Of a DNA stretch of 35,662 bases, positions 23,406 through 31,860 are shown piece by piece (within the stretch, counting starts at the first letter, position 1; each line of letters begins with the position of its first letter). The DNA lies in assembly GCA_034189135.1 (NCBI GenBank), contig JAXHVO010000033.1, positions 1-35,662 on the forward strand. The letters run 5' to 3'. The DNA comes from Thermodesulfobacteriota bacterium. GTDB lineage: Bacteria > Desulfobacterota > Desulfobacteria > Desulfobacterales > JAUWMJ01. Position numbers and translations under genes: made by a program. The notes under the pieces are model-generated. The model saw only the letters and a program-made list of their open reading frames with translations, searched no databases and was not told where the DNA came from.

Positions 23406-24128
23406 ATGAAAACGATCGGTCTTTTAGGAGGTATGAGTTGGGAGAGTACGGTTGGGTATTACCGTGAGATAAATGAGGGTGTAAAAAAGTCTCTTGGGGG
23501 TTTGCACTCGGCAAAGATTATTCTTTACAGTGTGGACTTTGATCCTATCGAAAAACTGCAGCACAAAGGCGATTGGAAAGGCACGGCAAATATTCTATCA
23601 GAAGCGGCCCTTGGCATCCAGACCGCCGGTGCGGATTTTTTGCTTATTTGCACAAACACCATGCACAAAGTAGCGTCCGAGATAGAAAAGGCCATACAAA
23701 TTCCTCTGCTGCATATTGCTGATGCAACCGCAGAACTTCTAATGAGTAAGGGCATTAAAACGGTCGGCCTATTGGGCACGGCGTTTACCATGGAGCATGA
23801 TTTTTACAAAGGGCGCTTGACCGAAAAATATGGATTAGAGGTTCTTGTCCCCAATGACGCGGATAGAGATATTGTTCATCAGGTGATTTATCAGGAGCTC
23901 TGCCTGGGGCAAACGATTGGAAGCTCTAAGGCAGAGTACCTTCGAATTATCGAGCAATTATCCAACCAGGGGGCAGAAGCAGTGATACTGGGTTGTACCG
24001 AGATCGGTATGCTGGTGAATCAAACCGATACCGAAGTGGAACTGTGCGATACGACTGCCATCCATGCCGCAAAGGCGGTTGAATGGGCAATACAACCAAC
24101 TGAAAATATGACGGATTCAAAAAAATAG
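23406..24128 (+). CDS. aspartate/glutamate racemase family protein
   Basis: Cofactor-independent amino-acid racemase of the Asp/Glu racemase superfamily, YgeA/RacX-like. The opening MKTIGLLGGMSWESTVGYYR is characteristic. The two catalytic cysteines are Cys82 in CTNTMHK and Cys197 in GCTEIG. The 240-residue length fits. Both cysteines are intact, so it should be active; the preferred amino acid cannot be told from sequence. It is divergent from the HhH gene, with 213 bp between them, and stands alone on its strand. Confidence 0.92.
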   Translation: MKTIGLLGGMSWESTVGYYREINEGVKKSLGGLHSAKIILYSVDFDPIEKLQHKGDWKGTANILSEAALGIQTAGADFLLICTNTMHKVASEIEKAIQIPLLHIADATAELLMSKGIKTVGLLGTAFTMEHDFYKGRLTEKYGLEVLVPNDADRDIVHQVIYQELCLGQTIGSSKAEYLRIIEQLSNQGAEAVILGCTEIGMLVNQTDTEVELCDTTAIHAAKAVEWAIQPTENMTDSKK

Positions 24129-24450
24129 CTATCTTGTCATATCTTGTGATGGTTATCATTTTGTTTTATAAAATATTTCGTTTGATAATATAAATTTTTC
24201 CGATTTTCCGATTTCCCATAATCATAGCCGAAATCATGACTCCGTTATAATCCGATTTTTCATTCAAAACTGCCACGTGAAGATATTTTGGAGTCGGGAT
24301 AGAAAGCAATATAACTTTTAGTTGAAGTTTTTTTGCAGCGAACCAACACGGAGAAGCAGTATAGATAACTAGCGTTTTTTACAACCACTATAAAAGCTGA
24401 AATTCTTTCGCAATGAATCGACATCTTATGTTCAACGAGACAAAGAAATA
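24129..24450. other. AT-rich intergenic stretch
   Basis: No gene, clear hairpin with T-tract, or repeat shared with the rest of the window is visible in these 322 bp. The promoter of the following small-gene pair lies just beyond it. Confidence 0.5.
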
Positions 24451-24479
24451 TTTACACATTAACCTAAATAGGTTATCAT
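24451..24479 (+). promoter_or_regulatory. promoter with embedded dyad for the small-gene pair
   Basis: TTTACA (24451-24456) and TATCAT (24474-24479) are 17 bp apart, a good sigma-70-like pair. Inside the spacer lies TAACCTA-AA-TAGGTTA (24460-24475), a perfect 7-bp dyad overlapping the -10, as expected for an autorepressed operator. The predicted transcription start is at about 24486, the A of the ATG itself, so the transcript may be leaderless. Confidence 0.6.
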
Positions 24480-24485
24480 ATATCT

Positions 24486-24728
24486 ATGCCTGAATATAAC
24501 TATACGGAATATTTTGAAAATGAGGTATTACGAAAACGGCCTTATTTGAAGAAAGAGTGGTGTATTCAGGTTATAGAAAATCCCATCAAGGTTGAACGTC
24601 AAGAACATAACCGTTTTCGATTTTGGGGAGAAATCGAAGAACTTGGTGGACGTATATTAAGAGTAGTGACGCTTGATGATAAGCTGACTATTCATAATGC
24701 CTTCCCTGATAGGAGGTTCAGACCATGA
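24486..24728 (+). CDS. small protein, putative toxin-like partner of DUF2283 gene
   Basis: 80 residues, soluble. YFENEVLRKRPYLKKEWCIQVIENP, broken here into its N-terminal helix and turn, is followed by a beta-rich second half (RFRFWGEIEELGGRILRVVTLDDKLTIHNAFPDRRF). This pattern is familiar from small proteins encoded next to DUF2283 genes and recalls DUF4258-like RNase-fold toxins, but it is not proven. The last bases (ATGA, 24725-24728) overlap the start of the next gene, indicating translational coupling. No Shine-Dalgarno sequence precedes the ATG, in line with a leaderless transcript. Confidence 0.8.
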   Translation: MPEYNYTEYFENEVLRKRPYLKKEWCIQVIENPIKVERQEHNRFRFWGEIEELGGRILRVVTLDDKLTIHNAFPDRRFRP

Positions 24729-24943
24729 AACTAAATTATTATCCTGAAACGGATTCGCTCTATATTGACCTATCTTCTAAAACAAGCGCGGAAAGCGTTG
24801 AAATATCCGAAGGTATCGTCATAGATTATGATGAGGATGGTCATATTAGTGGGATTGACATTGATAATGCAAGTCGCAAAATTGATCTTAAAGAAATTAT
24901 TTTGAATAAAATACCCGCAAAACTTCAGACGATCACGGCTTAA
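24725..24943 (+). CDS. DUF2283 family protein
   Basis: 72-residue protein with the DUF2283 pattern: LNYYPETDSLYIDLSSK, ESVEISEGIVIDYDEDGHISGIDI in two strands, and a short C-terminal helix (DNASRKIDLKEIILNKIP). These proteins commonly accompany a small toxin-like protein, in the same order as here. AGGAGGT (24713-24719) inside the end of the upstream gene provides a ribosome site. It may act as antitoxin and, if so, bind the dyad at 24460-24475; that role is inferred. Confidence 0.88.
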   Translation: MKLNYYPETDSLYIDLSSKTSAESVEISEGIVIDYDEDGHISGIDIDNASRKIDLKEIILNKIPAKLQTITA

Positions 24944-25157
24944 TAAAAACACATCAAATCAGTTAATTTACCTGCCCGAAAAAGCCGGGGCGGTTTTCAT
25001 GTTACCCTCATCCTATATAAAACTTTGGTTCACTCAGTAACCACGATTTTCAAATTTCATTTGACAACCGCAGCATTTTCAGTCTTAATGAACATTACTC
25101 ATTTTGTTCAACCATCGGTAAACACAACCATATAACCCCAACTTTTGGAGGGGAGCC
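24944..25157. other. intergenic stretch after DUF2283 gene
   Basis: No gene. CCCG/CGGG around GAAAAAGC near 24975-24990, followed by GGTTTT, may be a weak terminator for the small-gene pair. The rest up to 25157 is featureless, and with 25226-25416 it makes a spacer of about 470 bp broken only by the leader peptide and hairpin. Confidence 0.35.
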
Positions 25158-25199
25158 ATGAAAAAATGTTTACAGAAGGTGCCGCAATACAGCCTCTAA
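25158..25199 (+). CDS. short leader peptide 1 upstream of cyclase gene
   Basis: ATG preceded by GGAGGGGAG, then a 13-residue peptide MKKCLQKVPQYSL whose TAA stop lies inside the left arm of the hairpin at 25191-25225. A related peptide (MKRYIQKVLAQSL ...) with its own hairpin precedes the second cyclase gene, so the pair looks conserved. The strong ribosome site and the overlap of stop and stem suggest a translated leader that could control the hairpin. Function unproven. Confidence 0.5.
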   Translation: MKKCLQKVPQYSL

Positions 25200-25225
25200 G
25201 GGGTCTCTGTACCTTATTAGAGGCT
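25191..25225 (+). terminator. hairpin in leader of cyclase 1
   Basis: AGCCTCTAA pairs perfectly with TTAGAGGCT (9 bp, 17-nt loop), followed by TTCATATTTTA. It may be an intrinsic terminator or attenuator located 191 bp before the cyclase gene. Confidence 0.5.
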
Positions 25226-25416
25226 TTCATATTTTAGTCCAGCAGAAGTTCCGAAGGCAGATACGGACAAACTCGAATATAAGAAATTTCTGCGCCCTTT
25301 TTCCACACACCCTCATTTAACACAAGCGATAAAAGATCTGCTGCCACACTTGCCGTGCCTTTCACCAGATCACTGCCTTTCTCCCTTTTTTTTAAGATTA
25401 TAAAAGAGGTAATTTC

Positions 25417-27306
25417 ATGAATGAAGACCAACCCAAACGCAAACTGGCCGCAATTCTCAGCGCCGATGTCAAAGGCTACAGCCGTCTCATGGGCGAGGAT
25501 GAGGAGGCCACTGTTCGCACCATCACTGCCTACCGTGAAATGATGACAGGCCTTATTAAGGAACAAAATGGACACGTGGTCGATGCAAAGGGCGACAATG
25601 TGCTGGCCGAGTTTCCCAGTGTGGTGGATGCCGTTCGCTGCGCCGTAGAGATACAAAAACAACTCAGGGTAAAAAATGACCAGCTTGCTGAAAACCGGCG
25701 GATGGAGTTTCGCATCGGAATCAATCTCGGCGATGTGATCGAAGAAGAACAGACCATCTATGGCGATGGAGTAAATGTCGCCGCCAGATTGGAAGGCCTG
25801 GCGGATGGGGGCGGCATCTGTATCTCAAGAATGGCTTTTGACAGTGTCAAAAACAAGCTGGACCTTGGCTATGAGTATCTGGGTGAGCATTCGGTCAAGA
25901 ACATTGTTGATCCGGTGCGTGTCTATAAGGTGCTGATGGAGCCCGAATATGCTGGGGAGGTGATCGGAGAGGAAAAACCGAAACCAAAACAATGGCGTTT
26001 TGCAGCCATAGTCTCAGCCGTTGTGCTAATTGTGGTGGTTGGAGCTTTTTCTGTTTGGGATTTCTATTTCCGGCCACCACCGATTGAGCCGGCCTCTATC
26101 GAAAAGATGGCCCACTTTCTTCCCGATAAGCCTTCCATTGCAGTACTGCCCTTTGACAACATGAGCGGAGACCCTGAACAGGATTACTTTGCTGATGGAA
26201 TCAGTGAAAATATCATTTCCGCCCTTTCCAGGATTTCCCAACTTTTTGTGATTGCTCGAAACTCCACATTCACTTATAAGGGCAAGCCAGTCAAAGTCCA
26301 GAAAGTGAGTGAGGAGCTTGGGGTTAGGTACGTGCTAGAGGGGAGTGTCCAGAAATCGGGCAGTCGCTTGCGGGTTACTGCTCAGCTTATTGACGCGATT
26401 AAGGGGAATCACTTATGGTCTGAAAAATATGATCGAAAACTGAACGATTTATTTGTGGTTCAAGACGAGGTCACAAAAGAAATCATCACGGCCCTTAATG
26501 TAGAACTGACACAAGGGGAGCAGGCCCGAACAGCTGCAAGAGGCACGGAAAACCTTGAAGCTTATCTGAAGGCCATGCAAGCACGTCAGAGTATATATCG
26601 GCACAATGTTGAGAGCAATGCTTTGGCCCAGCAGTTGGCGCAAGAGGCCCTTGCCCTGGACCCAAAATATGCCATGGCTAGTCGATTACTGGGCGTAACT
26701 CACATGCATGATATATTGCTAGGTAGGAGTAAATCCCCTAAAGAGTCTTTTGGCAAGGCCATAGCATTGGTGAAAAAGGCAGTCGAATTGGATGATCTAG
26801 ATGGTTATAGTCATGCCACGTTGGGTTTTTTGCTTGTCATGATACGGCAGTATGACAAGGCCGTTGCAGAAGCTGAGCAGGGTGTCGCGCTTGACCCTAA
26901 TGTTGCTGATATCTATGGATGGTTGGGCATGATATATAGGTATGTGGGCAGGTGGGAGGACGCCATTACGGCATATGAAAAAGGGATACGCCTTAATCCT
27001 ATCCCTCCAAATTTTTACTTGTTCGGGATAGGTTTGGCCTACGCTTGGACGGGACGGTATGAAGAGGCAATAACAGAATTGAGAAAAGCGATTTACAACG
27101 AGCCTGATTCACCATATAGTCGCCTGTATGCGACTGCGGCTTATAGTATGGCCGGACGAGATGATGAAGCTCGGATTGAGGCAGCTGAACTGCTGAGGAT
27201 AAATCCCAAGTTTTCTCTCAAGAAATGGGGAAAGAGTCTCAAATATAAGAATCAAGATGATCAAGATCGATTAATGAGTGCCTGGAGGAAAGCTGGGCTA
27301 AAGTGA
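25417..27306 (+). CDS. class III nucleotide cyclase with TolB-like and TPR domains
   Basis: Membrane-anchored signalling protein of 629 residues. Residues about 8-170 are a class III adenylate/guanylate cyclase catalytic domain: LSADVKGYSRLMGEDEEAT (metal Asp17), KGDNVLAEF (Asp60), INLGDVI, and DGVNVAARLE (Asn120, Arg124). The catalytic set looks complete, and the domain is of the type usually called adenylate cyclase. One transmembrane helix lies at about 193-218. Residues about 238-375 form a TolB/FlgO-like domain (KPSIAVLPFDNMSGDPEQDYF, RYVLEGSVQKSGSRLRVTAQ). The rest is TPR-like repeats (YDKAVAEAEQGVALDPN, WEDAITAYEKGIRLNP, YEEAITELRKAIYNEPDS). A modest AGAGGT precedes the start. The N-terminal 170 residues are nearly identical to those of the next gene. 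Confidence 0.93.
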   Translation: MNEDQPKRKLAAILSADVKGYSRLMGEDEEATVRTITAYREMMTGLIKEQNGHVVDAKGDNVLAEFPSVVDAVRCAVEIQKQLRVKNDQLAENRRMEFRIGINLGDVIEEEQTIYGDGVNVAARLEGLADGGGICISRMAFDSVKNKLDLGYEYLGEHSVKNIVDPVRVYKVLMEPEYAGEVIGEEKPKPKQWRFAAIVSAVVLIVVVGAFSVWDFYFRPPPIEPASIEKMAHFLPDKPSIAVLPFDNMSGDPEQDYFADGISENIISALSRISQLFVIARNSTFTYKGKPVKVQKVSEELGVRYVLEGSVQKSGSRLRVTAQLIDAIKGNHLWSEKYDRKLNDLFVVQDEVTKEIITALNVELTQGEQARTAARGTENLEAYLKAMQARQSIYRHNVESNALAQQLAQEALALDPKYAMASRLLGVTHMHDILLGRSKSPKESFGKAIALVKKAVELDDLDGYSHATLGFLLVMIRQYDKAVAEAEQGVALDPNVADIYGWLGMIYRYVGRWEDAITAYEKGIRLNPIPPNFYLFGIGLAYAWTGRYEEAITELRKAIYNEPDSPYSRLYATAAYSMAGRDDEARIEAAELLRINPKFSLKKWGKSLKYKNQDDQDRLMSAWRKAGLK

Positions 27307-27339
27307 GGCCAGTCGAGGTAATACATTCTGAGGGAAACC

Positions 27340-27435
27340 ATGAAAAGATATATACAGAAGGTACTGGCACAAAGCCTCCGAGGCACCATTATGCCTCCTT
27401 GGAGGCTTTTGTATTTTAGGGCCTTACCGAGCTAA
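27340..27435 (+). CDS. short leader peptide 2 upstream of second cyclase gene
   Basis: ATG after GAGGG-AAACC, reading MKRYIQKVLAQSLRGTIM and on to TAA at 27433-27435 (31 residues). Its first 13 residues match leader peptide 1 (MKKCLQKVPQYSL) at about half of positions. The hairpin at 27372-27408 lies within the peptide's own coding sequence. The conserved part is the N-terminus and the hairpin; the longer C-terminus results from the loss of the in-stem stop. Confidence 0.45.
   Translation: MKRYIQKVLAQSLRGTIMPPWRLLYFRALPS
27372..27420 (+). terminator. hairpin between the two cyclase genes
   Basis: AAGCCTCC pairs with GGAGGCTT (8 bp), with an inner AGGCA/TGCCT stem, followed by TTTTGTATTTTA. 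It has the shape of an intrinsic terminator for the upstream cyclase gene and sits 54-80 bp before the next start. It corresponds in position to the hairpin at 25191-25225. Confidence 0.65.
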
Positions 27436-27489
27436 CTTTTCCATACCTATTTCTGTATTCCGCTTTCACCGTTTTTAGGAGGTGATTCC

Positions 27490-30400
27490 ATGACTGAAGA
27501 GCGAGCCAAACGCAAACTGGCCGCCATTCTCAGCGCCGATGTCAAAGGGTACAGCCGCCTCATGGGCGAGGATGAGGAGGCCACTGTTCGCACCATCACC
27601 GGATACCGCGAGGTGATGACCGGTCTTATTAAGGGACAAAACGGCAGGGTGGTGGATGCCAAGGGTGACAATGTGCTGGCCGAGTTTCCCAGTGTGGTGG
27701 ATGCCGTTCGCTGTGCTGTAGAGATCCAAAAACAACTCAAGGTAAAAAATGACCAAATTGCTGAAAACCGGCGGATGGAGTTTCGCATCGGAATCAATCT
27801 TGGCGATGTGATCGAAGAGGAACAGACTATTTATGGAGATGGGGTGAATATTGCTGCTCGATTGGAGGGTCTGGCGGATGGCGGAGGAATCTGCATTTCA
27901 AGAACAGCCTTCGACCAGGTTAAGAACAAGCTGGAACTCGGTTATGAGTATCTGGGTGAACATTCAGTTAAGAACATCGCTGAGGCAGTTCGGGTCTATA
28001 AAGTACTCTCAAAGACTGAATACGCAGGCAAGGTCATCGGCGAAGCAAAGCTAAAACCAAAGCAATGGCGATGGGCTGGGATTGGTGCAGTGGCTATACT
28101 CATCATCGTGGCAGGTGTCTTTGCAATTTGGAACTTCTATCTCCGCCCAGATGTCGAGCCTGCCTCTGTGGAAAGGATGGCATATCCCCTGCCAAAAAAG
28201 CCTTCCATAGCAGTGCTGCCTTTCGACAACCTCACTGGTGACTCCCAGCAGGAGTATTTAAGTGACGGGATGACCGAGGAGATCATCATAGCTCTCTCCA
28301 AGGTTCCCTATATGTTTGTGATCGACCGCCACTCCACGTTTAGCTACAAGGGGAAGCCGGTGAAGATTGCCCAGGTGGCAGAGGAGTTGGGCGTGCGATA
28401 TGTGTTGGAGGGCAGTGTCCGCAGGGCTGATGACCGGGTACGCGTAACGGTCCAGCTGATCGATGCGATCAAGGGGCATCACCTCTGGGCGGAACGATAC
28501 GAGAGGGAGCTGAAAGACACCTTTGCACTGCAAGATGAGATCACGAGGAAGATCCTGTCAGCACTGGATGTGAGGTTGACAAGGGGGGAACAAGCCAACA
28601 CAGCGCGTAAAGTTACGGGCAACCTCGAAGCCTATCTCAATGCCTTGCAAGCCCATTGGTATATACACCACCATAGGAATAAAGAAGGGCTTCTTCAGGC
28701 TCGGAAGCTGGCAGAGCAGGCCATAGCCCTGGACCCCGAGTATGCAAGACCATACATTACCATGGCAGGCTGCCATATCAGTGAGATTTGGTTTGGCTTG
28801 AGCAAATCCCCCAAGAAATCTCTTGAGCAGGCTCTCCAATTGGTCCAAAAGGCCATTTCCATAGATGAGTCCAACCCGAGCTGCTACAGGAAATTGAGTG
28901 CTATCTACATGTCTAAAAGGCAGTATGAGAGGGCCATTGCTGAAGCGGAGCGGGCTATCGCCCTTGATCCAAATGGGGCCGATGCCCATTCACAGTTGGG
29001 GATTGCACTGGTCTACTCTGGCAGGCAGCAGGAAGCCATCGCGCCTTTAGAAAAGGCGATTCGCATCAACCCTCTCCCTCCTTCCTTGTATTTCGGTCGC
29101 TTAGGCGTTGCCTATCGCGATACGGGACGCTATGAGGAGGCGATTGCACAATTTAAGAAAGCCATTAATCTCGCACCCGACGCTTATATTCCCCACCTTT
29201 TTTTGGCCTCGACGTATAGTTTAGCAGGCCTTGATGAGGAGGCCCGTACTGAAGCATCAGAAGTGCTCAGAATACAACCCAAGTTCTCGCTCGAACGTTT
29301 TAAAAAGAGACTCTTTTACAAAAATAAGGCCGATAAGGAGCTCGTTATTGGCGCCTTGCGAAAGGCTGGTCTTCCCGAACAACCACCACTCCCCCTCCCT
29401 GACAAACCCTCCATTGCCGTGCTGCCATTCACAAACATGAGTGATGACCCCAAGCAGGAGTATTTCAGTGATGGGATTACTGAATCCATTATTACGGCTT
29501 TGTCAAAAGTGGAGAAACTATTTGTGATTGCCCGCAACTCCACCTTTACCTATAAAGGCAAGCCGGTGAAAGTTCAGCAGGTGGCCCAGGACCTTGGCGT
29601 ACAGTACATATTGGAGGGGAGCGTTCAGGAATCCGCCGGTCGTATCCGGATAACCGCACAGTTGATTGACGCTCGAAAGGGCCATCACCTGTGGGCTGAA
29701 CGGTATGATCGTAGTTTGAAAGAAATATTTGATCTTCAGGATGAGATTACCATGAAGATCATTACGGCCCTTGAGGTGAAATTGACTGAAGGTGAGCAGG
29801 CTTTGGTAGCTGGTAGCGGGACAGATAATCTCGATGCATACTTAAAAATCCTGCAGGCACGTGATTTGAAACGGCACCAAACTGTTGAAAATAATTATAG
29901 GGCCCGGCAGCTTGCCAAGGAAGCCATTGCGCTTGATCCCGGGTATGCACAAGCCTATCGGTGGTTGGGCGGAACGCACGTCATAGATGTGTGGTTGAGC
30001 TCCACCCAATCGCCTCGAGAGTCTCTAAAAAAAGCCATGGAGCTCGCTCAAAAAGCCATATCCCTGGATGACTCCCTGGGAGGTGCCCATGGTCTGTTGG
30101 GCAATATCTATATCATGAGAAGGGATTATGAAAAGGGCATTCGGGAAGTACAGCGGGCGGTTGATCTTGAACCGAACGGCGCTGACGCCCATGTATTTTT
30201 GGGTATGGGGCTTAAATATGTAGATAGAGCAGATGAGGCCGTTGCGATCCTTAAAAAAGCCATACGTCTGGACCCACACACGCCGGGCTGGTATATGCAC
30301 ATTCTAGCTTCGGCCTATAGAGATATTAGCAGGTATGAAGAAGCAATGAAATGGGGTGAGAAAGCGGTTCAGCAGAATCCCAAAAATGTTCTTTCTCGTG

Positions 30401-30582
30401 TGATACTTTGCAGCATTTACAGCCTGGCAGGCCGAATGCATGAAGCCCGTGACCAGGCCAAAGAAATTATGACAATCAATCCCAAGTTTTCTGTGGAGCA
30501 AGTCGCAAGAACAGACCCGCAAAAAAACAAAGATGTGAAAAAGCGTTATATTGATGCTTTGCGCAAAGCAGGATTGAAGTGA
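27490..30582 (+). CDS. class III nucleotide cyclase with duplicated TolB-like/TPR modules
   Basis: 1030-residue relative of the preceding gene. The cyclase domain (about 8-170) keeps Asp17 (LSADVKGYS), KGDNVLAEF and DGVNIAARLE. A transmembrane helix follows at about 193-218. A first TolB-like domain spans about 236-370 (KPSIAVLPFDNLTGDSQQEYL, RYVLEGSVRRADDRVRVTVQ), then TPR-like repeats to about 620. A second TolB-like domain spans about 636-770 (DKPSIAVLPFTNMSDDPKQEY), followed by more TPRs to the end. The second half resembles the C-terminal half of the upstream protein more than its own first half in places (LFVIARNSTFTYKGKPVKVQ), suggesting recombination between the two genes. Very strong ribosome site (AGGAGGTGA). 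The likely role is to sense a cell-envelope or periplasmic state and make a cyclic nucleotide; the signal is unknown. Confidence 0.93.
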   Translation: MTEERAKRKLAAILSADVKGYSRLMGEDEEATVRTITGYREVMTGLIKGQNGRVVDAKGDNVLAEFPSVVDAVRCAVEIQKQLKVKNDQIAENRRMEFRIGINLGDVIEEEQTIYGDGVNIAARLEGLADGGGICISRTAFDQVKNKLELGYEYLGEHSVKNIAEAVRVYKVLSKTEYAGKVIGEAKLKPKQWRWAGIGAVAILIIVAGVFAIWNFYLRPDVEPASVERMAYPLPKKPSIAVLPFDNLTGDSQQEYLSDGMTEEIIIALSKVPYMFVIDRHSTFSYKGKPVKIAQVAEELGVRYVLEGSVRRADDRVRVTVQLIDAIKGHHLWAERYERELKDTFALQDEITRKILSALDVRLTRGEQANTARKVTGNLEAYLNALQAHWYIHHHRNKEGLLQARKLAEQAIALDPEYARPYITMAGCHISEIWFGLSKSPKKSLEQALQLVQKAISIDESNPSCYRKLSAIYMSKRQYERAIAEAERAIALDPNGADAHSQLGIALVYSGRQQEAIAPLEKAIRINPLPPSLYFGRLGVAYRDTGRYEEAIAQFKKAINLAPDAYIPHLFLASTYSLAGLDEEARTEASEVLRIQPKFSLERFKKRLFYKNKADKELVIGALRKAGLPEQPPLPLPDKPSIAVLPFTNMSDDPKQEYFSDGITESIITALSKVEKLFVIARNSTFTYKGKPVKVQQVAQDLGVQYILEGSVQESAGRIRITAQLIDARKGHHLWAERYDRSLKEIFDLQDEITMKIITALEVKLTEGEQALVAGSGTDNLDAYLKILQARDLKRHQTVENNYRARQLAKEAIALDPGYAQAYRWLGGTHVIDVWLSSTQSPRESLKKAMELAQKAISLDDSLGGAHGLLGNIYIMRRDYEKGIREVQRAVDLEPNGADAHVFLGMGLKYVDRADEAVAILKKAIRLDPHTPGWYMHILASAYRDISRYEEAMKWGEKAVQQNPKNVLSRVILCSIYSLAGRMHEARDQAKEIMTINPKFSVEQVARTDPQKNKDVKKRYIDALRKAGLK

Positions 30583-31131
30583 AGTATACTTGCCATAAGG
30601 TGATCAAGCCTTTCCGCTGCTTGACCATGTATGGTGGGATTGAAAGAATCCTATAGTAAAATGAAAGCTTTTTCAATGCTAAAGCAATATACCTAAGCTA
30701 TAAAAAATTCTGACCTGCGTAAGTAGCAGAAAAAGCAAAATATAACGGTATAAAAGTGATGTTTTTTTCAGGGAGATCAGCATACGAACGAGTGGAAAAC
30801 ACCAGACCTTTCCGGCAGTTCGGGTAATTATGCAAACAAAGATGCATACTTTTCAGCCTGCCCGAAGATCCGCTTTTCACCTCTATCGAATTGATAAGAA
30901 GAGACCTTTTAAAAACGGCATTTTATGAAGTCCGGGATTTTCAACTTGACCCCGAACATATATTGCCATTTTTCAAAGGTCTCAATAAGTAACAACCAAA
31001 AGAGGAGTCAGGTCGTCGAGATGTTCAATTCCGTATTAATCTTAATACATATCTGTCCAGGCTAATCGAAATGATGCAATTAACCTGCCAGAGGGCCGGG
31101 ATCAAACATTACCGATTAACCTTCATCACAT
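30583..31131. other. non-coding stretch with small inverted repeats
   Basis: 549 bp between the cyclase gene and the convergent GAF gene. TCAAGC/GCTTGA around CTTTCCGCT (30604-30624) is a small hairpin without a T-tract. The third GAGACCTTT repeat lies at 30901-30984. An open frame of 60 codons on the minus strand (30698-30880) has no ribosome site and no recognisable family, so it is not called as a gene. Confidence 0.5.
30901..30984. repeat. GAGACCTTT inverted repeat, copy 3 (84 bp)
   Basis: GAGACCTTTTAAAAA at the left and TTTTTCAAAGGTCTC at the right form the same inverted termini as copies 1 and 2. The middle (GTCCGGGATTTTCAACTTGA) differs from the other copies. Confidence 0.75.
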
Positions 31132-31743
31132 TTAATCCAAATTGGAAGGTACACTCATGGGAACTCCCTCATAAGGAGTCCTTCTTTTGGATCGTCGAGA
31201 CTGAACTTCCTTCATCGTTTTCAAAACTTCAATGCTACTTTTTAATCCTTTAACATACCTGGCCATGTTTATAGCCCCTCCGGCTATTTGGGCCAGTGCC
31301 TGAACGAAATTCACATCATCCATCGTGAACTCCAAGGGTTCGGATGCATAAACCCGCACAGCCCCGATTAAATTGCCCCCGACAATGATGGGCACCGAGA
31401 GTATGGAGGATATTCCTTCTTTCTGAGCTTCTTTTGGATACTGGATTCTGGGATCATCCATCACATCATAAATTGCCACCGGTCCATCCTCCAACGATTG
31501 GGCAATGGAGTGCAATGCACTCAAAGGTCCTTTGTTTATATACTCATCACTCAACCCGAATGAAGTGGCCAGCTGCAGTTCATTTGTTTTCCGATTGAAC
31601 AAAAACAATGAACAACCTTTAACAGCCAAAGCTGTTTTAATGCTTTCTACTGTCATTAAAGCAACTTCTTCCGGGTCTTTGGAGTGAGAGATTGCCTTTG
31701 CAACCTTAAGCATGGTTTCATAGTTGATGACTTGTTTTTCCAT
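31132..31743 (-). CDS. GAF domain protein
   Basis: 203-residue soluble protein dominated by one GAF sensor domain (about 10-165): MLKVAKAISHSKDPEEVALM, GCSLFLFNRKTNELQLATSFGL across two blocks, SLEDGPVAIYDVMDDPRIQYP, EGISSILSVPIIVGGNLIGAVRVY, DVNFVQALAQIAGGAINMAR. No output domain is attached; the C-terminal 35 residues are basic (KEVQSRRSKRRTPYEGVP). Stand-alone GAF proteins bind small ligands or act as partners of kinases. AAGGAAG precedes the ATG. A response-regulator remnant lies 118 bp upstream on the same strand, suggesting that a signalling locus was once larger here. Confidence 0.88.
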   Translation of the reverse strand: MEKQVINYETMLKVAKAISHSKDPEEVALMTVESIKTALAVKGCSLFLFNRKTNELQLATSFGLSDEYINKGPLSALHSIAQSLEDGPVAIYDVMDDPRIQYPKEAQKEGISSILSVPIIVGGNLIGAVRVYASEPLEFTMDDVNFVQALAQIAGGAINMARYVKGLKSSIEVLKTMKEVQSRRSKRRTPYEGVPMSVPSNLD

Positions 31744-31860
31744 GATTTATCTTCCTTTGTTTATTTATTTTGGCTTTAAAGATGAAGTTAATCAGGTATT
31801 TTCTGTTTTTTTTCTGAGGTCGCGACAAATTTAAAGCCATGAAAAGCACTTCAATCTCTG

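Noticed and set aside
30698-30880. 60-codon minus-strand open frame after the second cyclase gene
   Set aside because: No ribosome site or recognised domain; probably chance in non-coding DNA.
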